Positions 57,336-64,000 of a stretch of 64,000 bases of DNA are shown one piece after another. Under the pieces are notes generated by a model. It searched no databases. It was not told where the DNA came from and saw nothing but the letters and a program-made list of their open reading frames with translations. Made by a program: the position numbers and the translations under genes. The stretch is taken from positions 1 to 64,000 of the forward strand of contig CAVRPV010000004.1 in the NCBI GenBank assembly GCA_963723235.1. The letters run 5' to 3'. Position 1 is the first letter of the stretch, and every line of letters starts with the position of its first letter. This DNA is from CAIRTM01 sp963723235. Lineage in GTDB: Bacteria; Desulfobacterota; WTBG01; CAIYCZ01; CAIRTM01.

Positions 57336-59236
57336 CTATATCCCCAGAACATCAGAGTCATCAATCATCACCCGGTGCCACAGCTCAAGATAAAAAAGAG
57401 CCCAGAGCCGGTAGCTGTGATCTGCTTGCGCGTGCATGTGCTCGTGCAGCAGCCGTTCTACAGCCGCGCGCCTGAAATACCCGCGTGAGGTGGTGCGGCT
57501 GTCGAGCAGCACATCATGCAGGGGTTGCCTGAGTTCATGTTGAAACCAGCGCTGCAGGGGCACACCGAATCCCATTTTCCTGCGATGCAGAATTTCAGGC
57601 GGCAGCTGCTTTGCAAAAGCTTTTTTCAGACAATATTTCGAAACGGATCCCTTCAATTTCATGGACTGCGGCAGACGGGCGGCAAACTCCATCAGTTCAT
57701 GATCCAAAAACGGTGAGCGCGCTTCCAGGGCATGCGCCATGCAGGCAATATCAACCTTTACCAGCAGGTCATAGGGCAGATACAGACTGACATCCGCGCT
57801 CAGGGTGCGATCAAGCAGCCCGGAGGCCTCGCAGTGCTGCAGCGCTTCAGCCATCAGCCGGACCGAATCACTGGAACCAATCTCTTCCGCAAATGCCGGG
57901 TCATACAGATCATGCTTCATCTCCCCGGTAAAATAGCACAGCCAGCCGATGTAGCGCTGCGCGGGATCAGCATGCAACCCGCCCAGGAAACGCTTTGCCC
58001 TGCGCAGCAAACTCCAGCGGGCCTGGCGATGCGGCAAAGAACGTGCAACCGCGCGCAGCGGCGCGCACAACGGTCCCGGTACCCGCGCAGCCATCAGGTT
58101 GGCATAGTAGCGCTCATAGCCCGCAAAGGATTCATCCCCCCCGTCGCCGTTGAGCGCAACCGTGACGTGCCTGCGCGTCAACTGCGCCACATACCAGGTC
58201 GGCACGCAGGAAGGATCGGCAAAGGGCTCATCATAATGACGGATGATTGCCGGCAGCACCTGCAGCGCATCGGGTTTTACAACATATTCGGTATGCTCGC
58301 AGCCAAACAGGTCAGCCACCTGTTGCGCATATTTCAGCTCGTTAAAATCAGCATCATCAAACCCGATTGCAAATGTTTTCACGGGTCGATCCATACAAGC
58401 GCTCATCTGCGCCACAACCGCACTGGAATCAAGTCCACCGCTCAAAAACGCACCAAGGGGCACATCGCTTCTGAGCCTGATCCGAACCGCCTCCTGGAAA
58501 ATCGTGCTGAAGCGCTCAACCAGTTCATTTTCATCAGCCGCATATGTTTTGGGCTCATAGGCCAGATCCCAGTAGCGACGGATTGAAACACGACCATTCT
58601 TCAGGCTGAGGGTGTGCGCGGGGGGCAGTTTCTTTATGTGTTTGAAAATCGTATGCGGACCGGGCACATACTGATAGGTAAGGTAATGATGCAAAGCTTC
58701 AGGGTTCAGATCACGGCTGACGGCCGGATCCTGCAAAAGGGCCTTGATCTCAGAGGCAAAAACAAACGCGTCCCCGGTTTCAGCATACACCAGCGGTTTT
58801 TTGCCTACCCGGTCGCGGGCGCAAAAAAGCTCCTGTGTGCGCCCGTCCCATATGGCAAAGGCGAACATGCCGCGCAAACGCGTCACGCATTCCGGCCCCA
58901 GGTCCTCATACAGATGCACAATGACTTCCGTGTCGGTATTCGAGCTGAAACAATGCCCCTTTGCCTGCAGCTCTTTGCGCAGTTCGGGAAAATTATAGAC
59001 CTCACCGTTGTGCACGACCCAGACGCTGCCGTCTTCATTGCACATGGGCTGATGCCCGGCAGGCGATAAATCGATGATGCTCAAACGGCAATGCCCCAGG
59101 CCTGCGCGACCGGCAATATGAACGCCGCTGTCATCCGGGCCGCGATGATGCAATGGCATGAGCACATGCGCTCAAGCAGCGCCCGTTCCGGCGTGCGCTC
59201 CGGGCTGAAATTAATTTTTCCGCAAATACCGCACAT
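57336..59236 (-). CDS. asnB: Asparagine synthase (glutamine-hydrolysing)
   Basis: About 633 residues. An N-terminal class II glutamine amidotransferase with Cys2 (MCGICGKINFSPERTPERAL), then HHRGPDDSGVHI, CRLSIIDLSPAGHQPM and WVVHNGEVYNFPELR. The C-terminal synthetase carries the PP-loop LGAFLSGGLDSSAVVAQMSA, FNELKYAQQVADLFGCEHTE, NGDGGDESFAGYERYYANLM and ARSPFLDHELMEFAARLPQS. One base is missing near 59160 between ALLERM and MPLHHRGPDD; the start at 59236 restores the essential Cys. It makes asparagine from aspartate; close relatives also work as amidotransferases in exopolysaccharide or peptide loci, so that role is possible. Confidence 0.87.
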
Positions 59237-59376
59237 GGCTCCGTGCTCCTGCAGGGTAATCTTCGCTCCGGCCAGTTATAAACTCTCTTATAGCCAATGC
59301 GCAGCAGTTTGCACAGTGAAATTTTTACAGTCGGCGCAGGAGACAGTCAATCCGACTGCGCCATGCCGGGCGCACA

Positions 59377-59409
59377 AAAAAAACCCGCGGCAAGTACCTG
59401 CCGCGGGTG
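59377..59409 (-). terminator. Terminator of ilvC
   Basis: On the minus strand ACCCGCGGCA, loop GGTACT, TGCCGCGGGT, then eight T. It lies 29 bases after the ilvC stop. Confidence 0.9.
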
Positions 59410-59437
59410 ATATGGTTAAAAAAAATTGAGCAACCGC

Positions 59438-60538
59438 TCAGTTGCCTTTACGGCCGCCAATGCCCTTGGTTCCCTTGGTGATTGTCTTGGCAGCCTCACG
59501 GGGCCGCAGGCTGCGGGTAGCCTGTCCGGCACGCCACATTTCAGAGTCAGCAATGGCCTTGAGTTCTTTGCCAAGCTGTTCCCGATAATCAGCCCGACCA
59601 GTCGAGGACAGCACCCGGCGGGTTTCCTCACCGGATTTAACACGCTTATAGATTGCTTCCATAACAGGCTTGTTGGCCTTCTTGAACGCGCCCTTCCAGT
59701 CCAGGGCACCGCGCTGTGCAGTTGCAGAGCAGTTGGAAAACATCCAGTCCATACCGTTTTCATCAACCAGGCGGATCAGGCTCTGGGTAAACTCTTCAAC
59801 GGTTTCATTAAACGCTTCACTGGGGCTGTGCCCGTGTTTGCGCAGCACCTCGTACTGTGCTTCCATCATACCGGCGATCCCGCCCATGAGCACGCCGCGC
59901 TCACCGGTCAGATCGCTGTAGACTTCCTGCTTGAAGGTAGTGGGGAAAAGATAGCCTGCACCAATGGCAATACCAAGAGCAATGCAGCGATCCTTTGCAC
60001 GGCCGGTACAATCCTGCTCAACGGCAAAGCTGGCATTAATGCCTGAGCCGGAGAGGAAATTACGCCGCACCGATGTTCCGGAACCCTTGGGCGCGCACAG
60101 CACAACATCAACATCCTTGGGCGGGATCACCTTTGTCTGATCCTTGTAGACAATGGAAAAACCGTGTGAAAAATACAGGCAGTCGCCCGGGTTCAAACAC
60201 TTCTTAATAGCGGGCCATATTGCTTTCTGCCCCGCATCCGAGACCAGCATCTCAATGATCGTGCCGCGCGTAGCAGCCTCTTCAACATCAAAAAGAGTTT
60301 TGCCGGGTTTCCATCCGTCCTTTACCGCGCGGTCCCAATCCTTTTTATACTTCTTCGACTGACCGATAATCACGTTAAAGCCATTGTCTTTCATATTAAG
60401 AGCCTGGGCAGGCCCCTGAACGCCGTAACCGATTACAGCAATGGTTTCCTTCTTCAGCACTGTGCGTGCCTTTGCCATGCTGAACTCTTTACGGGTTATA
60501 ACTTCCTCTTTAACACCGCCAAAATCTATAAGTGCCAT
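59438..60538 (-). CDS. ilvC: Ketol-acid reductoisomerase, eukaryote/Bacteroidetes-like type
   Basis: A 366-residue intact enzyme of valine and isoleucine synthesis (acetohydroxyacid isomerisation and NADPH reduction). It begins with a FGGVKEEVITRKEF block, then the NADPH fingerprint AVIGYGVQGPAQALNMKDNG, DGWKPGKTLFDVEEA, LYFSHGFSIVYKD, VDVVLCAPKGSGTSVRRNFL, DLTGERGVLMGGIAGMMEAQ, GHSPSEAFNETVEEFTQSLI and MFSNCSATAQRGALDW. These match the fungal/Bacteroidetes-type branch rather than E. coli or the short class I enzymes of most deltaproteobacteria. AGGAGG lies 9 bases before the ATG. Upstream, 60541-60713 holds the leader only. Confidence 0.92.
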   Translation of the reverse strand: MALIDFGGVKEEVITRKEFSMAKARTVLKKETIAVIGYGVQGPAQALNMKDNGFNVIIGQSKKYKKDWDRAVKDGWKPGKTLFDVEEAATRGTIIEMLVSDAGQKAIWPAIKKCLNPGDCLYFSHGFSIVYKDQTKVIPPKDVDVVLCAPKGSGTSVRRNFLSGSGINASFAVEQDCTGRAKDRCIALGIAIGAGYLFPTTFKQEVYSDLTGERGVLMGGIAGMMEAQYEVLRKHGHSPSEAFNETVEEFTQSLIRLVDENGMDWMFSNCSATAQRGALDWKGAFKKANKPVMEAIYKRVKSGEETRRVLSSTGRADYREQLGKELKAIADSEMWRAGQATRSLRPREAAKTITKGTKGIGGRKGN

Positions 60539-60713
60539 TCAAATGTACCTCCTGTTAGGGTATAGTGTCTAGTAGCTCACGCGTGACCAGGGAGCCGGGA
60601 TTCCAAAAGTTAAGTATTTTTACACTCTTTGACAGCAAATGCAATCAAATTATCCGGTGAGGCCGGGCTGCCTGCAGGCAACGAAAGGAAAGGGAGCGGA
60701 CAGGTGAGCCGTA

Positions 60714-61570
60714 TCAGGCCGCGTTTGATACCATGATATGCCAGGGCTCATAACGCACGCCCAGCAGGTTGTCACGCGGATAGCGCAGGTTCAGATACCC
60801 GAGATCGACCATCCTGCGGTAGGCCTCGGTAGCGGTAAACGTTCGGTAAAATTCAATTCTCCAAACCCTGCCTGCCCCACGTCAAAATCATTCCACCCGT
60901 GATAGGAATAGCCGGGCGGGGCAACCTGCCGCGATGCCAGAGAGAAATTGCCCCCATTCTCATACGCCTTGTTCAAAAACAGCCGGTACTGTTTTATGAT
61001 GCTGCGAATCCCTGAGGTCAGCTCCACGCGGTTGCCGACCGACTTTTTTATTTTTTGATACGCGTCGAAGGAGTCGCCCCGGTGCAGATAATTTCCAGTC
61101 GAGGCGATTCTGACAACCTGGCTGCGGGACACAGCGTGGGTGAGATTCTTCAACGGTTTATCGTCCAAAAAACCGTAGCTGCGCGCATCAGCGATAAAAA
61201 ATCTTCTCCATGAATGCAATTTCCGGTTTGGTAAAAGCTCCGACCCGTTCATATTGCGGCTATACCGCAGGGCATCATCAAAACTCAACAGATGAAAAAA
61301 ACCATACCCAATCAACCAGCCTCCATGCGGCCAAGGCGCTCGGCGCATGCGCGCAGCAGCGGGCAATTCCCCGGCATCCACAAACACATCATCGGGATGA
61401 GGCCTTTCAAAATTGCGCATCTTGTCTAAATAATCCTGCAGGCGCGCGTCATGGACAGCCGCAGCATCACGCGGCGTCAGCATTGCAATCTGCGCCAGCG
61501 CCTGCCGGCTGCTCAATCCAAGGCCCAGCCCGGTCAATGCCGCTATCCTGATAAAATCCCTGCGATTCAT
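60714..61570 (-). CDS. VanY-like D,D-carboxypeptidase with Tat-type signal (peptidase M15B)
   Basis: About 285 residues with one frame change near 60850. The N-terminus MNRRDFIRIAALTGLGLGLS has the twin-Arg motif of a Tat signal peptide. The domain has LTSGIRSIIKQYRLFLNKAY, the zinc motif YSYHGWNDFDVG (His and Asp ligands of the SxHxxxxAxD type) and, in the restored frame, FTATEAYRRMVDLGYLNLRY then RYEPWHIMVSNAA with the catalytic Glu and third zinc ligand in EPWHI. Predicted to trim the terminal D-Ala of peptidoglycan in the periplasm. A Tat-exported M15 enzyme is less usual. The start is MNRRDF at 61570. Confidence 0.75.
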
Positions 61571-61710
61571 AAACGTCCCTGTACACATATCACCGTGCAA
61601 GCCCGTGCCTGCGTTGACACAGGCCCATAACCCTACATGCCTGGCCAGGGACTATAATATATAAACCGCCCGGGCCGCAATCAAAAAACACACCGTTGCC
61701 CTGCAACGCA

Positions 61711-61739
61711 TTGACGTTCCGCTCAACATTTTCTATACT
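61711..61739 (+). promoter_or_regulatory. Sigma-70 promoter of the acylphosphatase/radical SAM operon
   Basis: TTGACG, 17 bases, TATACT, about 54 bases before the acylphosphatase ATG. Confidence 0.75.
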
Positions 61740-61793
61740 GAGAAGCCAAAGCAGAGTGACGGGTACAACTGCCCGACAAGACAAGCGGAGATT

Positions 61794-62078
61794 ATGTGCA
61801 TGGCACCCATACGAGTAAGAGCATTTGTTAGCGGCCGCGTGCAGGGAGTTTGTTTCAGGGCTGAAACCCAAAAGCAGGCTTCCCAACTGGGCCTGTGCGG
61901 CTGGGTCAGGAACCTGCCGGACGGCCGGGTCGAAGTGCTTGCCGAAGGTGAAGAACAACGCGTTCAACAACTGATTGCCTGGTGCCGACAGGGACCCCCG
62001 CGTTCCAGGGTTGACAGAATAGAAGAATTCACTGAAGAATATAGCGGCGAATATGATTCCTTCTCAATTGCCTTTTAG
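61794..62078 (+). CDS. acyP: Acylphosphatase
   Basis: A 94-residue alpha/beta sandwich enzyme that hydrolyses acyl phosphates. It shows VRAFVSGRVQGVCFRAETQK (the phosphate-binding loop GRVQGVxFR with catalytic Arg) and GLCGWVRNLPDGRVEVLAEG (catalytic Asn in WVRNLPDG). Length and layout are standard. The start may be the ATG at 61794 or the second at 61800. The radical SAM gene follows 18 bases later, so the two are probably cotranscribed. Confidence 0.92.
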   Translation: MCMAPIRVRAFVSGRVQGVCFRAETQKQASQLGLCGWVRNLPDGRVEVLAEGEEQRVQQLIAWCRQGPPRSRVDRIEEFTEEYSGEYDSFSIAF

Positions 62079-62096
62079 GCCTTACGCGTCAACAGC

Positions 62097-63866
62097 GTGA
62101 ACATTTTACTGATTCAGCCTCCGTTGCGCGACTTTTACCGCACGCAGCTGCGCACGCAGCCGCTTGGCCTGGCCTGCCTTGCAGCCGCCATCAGGCAGCA
62201 CGGGCACGAAGCGCAGATCCTTGACTGTCAGACGCCCGCGCAAAGACACGCCCCTGTTCCCGAAGCCCTGCAATATCTGCAGGAGCACTATGTGCCGGGG
62301 GATCAAACCCCGTTTCGTCTCTACAGCCGTTTTTGCGCCTTCGGCATGAGCCCGGCTGATATACGCGCGCGCATTGCTGCGGCCCGCCCTGACGCAGTCG
62401 GACTGCAGTGCCAGTTTACACCGTACGTAGACGATGCACTGCAGGTTGCCGCGCTGGTCAAATCTATAGACAGGCGCATCCCGGTCATTGCGGGCGGCGC
62501 GCATGCCTCCTGCCAGCCGGAGAGGATGCTCGCCAATGCGAACATTGATTTTATTCTTATCGGCGAAGGCGAACAAAGCCTGCCCCTTCTGCTGGACAAC
62601 CTGCAGCAGGGCATCACTCCAGACGTTGAGGGTCTGGCCTGCAGGCATAACAACGGGGTACGCATCATTCCGCGCACCGGCTTCATTGAAAATCTTGACC
62701 AATTGCCCCTGCCCGCGCGCGACCTGCTTGATTTGGATTCCTACACAATCGGAGGGCAGCGCGCAACCATGCTGCTCACCAGCCGCGGCTGCCCTCAAGG
62801 GTGCACCTACTGCTCAGTTGCCGCGCTGATGGGCGACAGGCTTCGAACCCGCAGCGTGGAATCCATCCTTCACGAGATCAGGGTATGTGTTGAGCAGCAT
62901 GGCATCCGCGTCTTTGATATTGAAGACGACAACTTCACCTGGAACAAAAAACGGGCCATGAGTATTCTGGAGGCAGTACACACCGAGTTCGACGGGGCCG
63001 GTATCGGCTTTACTGCCATGAACGGCATCTCGCTGCTCTCTCTTGACAGCGACCTGCTTCATGCCATGCGCCGGGCGGGTTTTCTGCATCTTGACCTGGC
63101 CCTGGGCAGCGCGGCCCCCGGGAAAAACAGGCAGCTTGGCCGAAAAGCGCATTCTTCGGCCACGACCCGCGTGCTGAACCAGGCATCCCAAAACGGCTTT
63201 GCCCTGACAACCTATATTCTGCTGGGCGTTCCCGGACACTGCATTGAGGATATGCTTGCCTCCATTTTCTATCTTGCGGCCCGGCCGACCATGATCGGAC
63301 CCAGCATTTTTTATCCCAGCCCCGGAACCAGCCTGTACGATGAAATGGCTGCGGAAGACTTGCGCCTGCCGGGCAATGAAATCCTGCTGCGCTCCAGCGC
63401 TTTCGCGGTGGAAACGCCCGATTTCTGCCGGCTTGACATTGTCACGCTGCTCAGGTTCGTTCGATGGATTAATTTCATTAAACGCCATCTGCTGAATCAG
63501 CAGCGCGAGAGCTGCACTCTGCACGCCTTGCGCTGCGAGGCCCGCGTGTGGTGGCCCGACCATATTCCGCATGCTGAGAAAACCTGCACTGCAGGCTGGT
63601 TTTTCAATACAGCCGCTCCGCTTGACGCGCCCACGGCCGGCCGCATAGCCAGCGCATTTTTATGCGCGCATGATGTTTTTTACGCAGTCAAGCGCCTGCG
63701 CACCCCCAACAAAGATTTATACACCTATCAGGTTGTGCCCTGCACTACTTCCAGGCGTGTTATGGATGCAATCAACACCCTGAAAGCAAATACACTCACC
63801 ATCACGGCAGCCCGCGTCAAGCCGGTCGGGCATGGATCAAAGGCAATCACCCATGTATATCATTGA
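62097..63866 (+). CDS. B12-binding-domain radical SAM protein
   Basis: A 589-residue intact frame from a GTG. The N-terminal cobalamin-binding-like domain begins MNILLIQPPLRDFYRTQLRT then PLGLACLAAAIRQHGHEAQI and contains ARPDAVGLQCQFTPYVDDAL and IPVIAGGAHASCQPERML. The radical SAM core follows: LTSRGCPQGCTYCSVAALMG with the CxxxCxxC cluster motif, FDIEDDNFTWNKKRAMSILE and YILLGVPGHCIEDMLASIFY. The last 150 residues are not recognised. This architecture (as in BchE/HpnP/HpnJ relatives) methylates, cyclises or rearranges unactivated carbon. No DxHxxG cobalamin His motif is obvious, so bound B12 is not assured. Acylphosphatase and a HemN-like gene flank it. Confidence 0.83.
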   Translation: MNILLIQPPLRDFYRTQLRTQPLGLACLAAAIRQHGHEAQILDCQTPAQRHAPVPEALQYLQEHYVPGDQTPFRLYSRFCAFGMSPADIRARIAAARPDAVGLQCQFTPYVDDALQVAALVKSIDRRIPVIAGGAHASCQPERMLANANIDFILIGEGEQSLPLLLDNLQQGITPDVEGLACRHNNGVRIIPRTGFIENLDQLPLPARDLLDLDSYTIGGQRATMLLTSRGCPQGCTYCSVAALMGDRLRTRSVESILHEIRVCVEQHGIRVFDIEDDNFTWNKKRAMSILEAVHTEFDGAGIGFTAMNGISLLSLDSDLLHAMRRAGFLHLDLALGSAAPGKNRQLGRKAHSSATTRVLNQASQNGFALTTYILLGVPGHCIEDMLASIFYLAARPTMIGPSIFYPSPGTSLYDEMAAEDLRLPGNEILLRSSAFAVETPDFCRLDIVTLLRFVRWINFIKRHLLNQQRESCTLHALRCEARVWWPDHIPHAEKTCTAGWFFNTAAPLDAPTAGRIASAFLCAHDVFYAVKRLRTPNKDLYTYQVVPCTTSRRVMDAINTLKANTLTITAARVKPVGHGSKAITHVYH

Positions 63867-64000
63867 ACCGGTTGTAAACAGAATTTTGCGCCGCTCCATG
63901 CGCTCGGTACTGCGCTTCAGCGAAGCAACGGAATTGTCCGTGCCTGAAGCTCCGGCCGGGCAGGAGCGCAGCCTGCTCTACGTGCACATTCCCTTCTGCG
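63853..64000 (+). CDS. HemN/HemW-like radical SAM protein (5' part only)
   Basis: Starts MYIIEPVVNRILRRSMRSVL at an ATG overlapping the end of the preceding gene by 14 bases, and runs off the right edge after SLLYVHIPFC. The YVHIPFC string is the beginning of the coproporphyrinogen III oxidase/HemW radical SAM domain, where that Cys is the first cluster ligand. An extra N-terminal segment of about 45 residues precedes it. True function (heme synthesis, heme chaperone or a distinct oxidase) cannot be told from this fragment. Translational coupling suggests a joint pathway with the B12-binding radical SAM protein. Confidence 0.75.
   Translation, partial: MYIIEPVVNRILRRSMRSVLRFSEATELSVPEAPAGQERSLLYVHIPFC

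Noticed and set aside
57732..58586. A 284-residue open frame on the plus strand
   Set aside because: Antisense shadow of asnB without any recognisable domain.
1..64000. tRNA, rRNA genes and CRISPR arrays
   Set aside because: I looked for T-loop GGTTCRA signatures, conserved rRNA strings and evenly spaced direct repeats and found none.

Overview
The window reads as chromosome of a moderately GC-rich, probably anaerobic Gram-negative bacterium, most like the deltaproteobacterial / Desulfobacterota lineages. Pointers are an spd-type (mitochondrial EFG1-like) elongation factor G, a UbiD/UbiX aromatic (de)carboxylase pair, a phenylacetate-CoA ligase beside ACT-domain and TRAP genes, an F-type ATP synthase in one operon, and a small 4Fe-4S ferredoxin beside a flavodoxin-like protein. 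This placement is inference: there is no rRNA gene in the window.

Layout. 0-0.8 kb: end of a tad/flp pilus locus (Flp pilin, CpaA-type peptidase). 1.7-6.7 kb: pyridine-nucleotide oxidoreductase, ICMT-like methyltransferase, DUF4197 protein, FetAB-like iron exporter. 6.75-15.7 kb: a five-gene minus-strand envelope operon (chelatase-like membrane-anchored protein, paraoxonase-like propeller, alpha/beta-hydrolase lipoprotein, DUF4105/Lnb-like protein, large AsmA-like protein). 16.1-18.6 kb: small PCP_red-like protein, ubiD, ubiX. 18.9-22 kb: fucosyltransferase-like enzyme, GDP-mannose 3,5-epimerase-like enzyme, PLP desulfhydrase/ACC-deaminase-like enzyme. 22.3-25.9 kb: flavodoxin-domain protein, ferredoxin, secreted propeller/Lcl-domain protein. 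26.3-32 kb (plus strand): fusA with a leader terminator, a RecA-like/SLOG fusion ATPase, pyruvate kinase, LapA-like and small membrane proteins. 32.2-42.1 kb (minus): glgB, then the ATP synthase operon read as atpZ-I-B-E-F-H-A-G-D-C. 42.3-49 kb: hybrid histidine kinase, pyrimidine-dimer glycosylase-like enzyme, very large secreted hydrolase/propeller protein. 49.5-56.3 kb: yggS, TRAP transporter (dctMQP), ACT protein, DAHP synthase, PaaK ligase. 56.6-64 kb: archease, asparagine synthase, ketol-acid reductoisomerase, VanY-like peptidase, and on the plus strand acylphosphatase, a B12-binding radical SAM protein and the start of a HemN-like radical SAM protein.

Data quality matters. About half of the genes, including essential ones (atpA, atpG, atpD, atpC, pyk, glgB), are broken by one-to-four-base indels although every fragment is well conserved. 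I treat these as assembly/sequencing indels and give the span of the whole gene; CDS boundaries are therefore reconstructed and do not translate in one frame.

The most interesting items are a family of about 122-bp MITE-like repeats, each sitting directly behind a minus-strand stop codon in the same orientation (one supplies the ubiX stop), with a collapsed copy behind fusA; the RecA-like/SLOG fusion; the five-gene envelope operon; the secreted hydrolase-propeller fusion; and the fusA leader hairpin.
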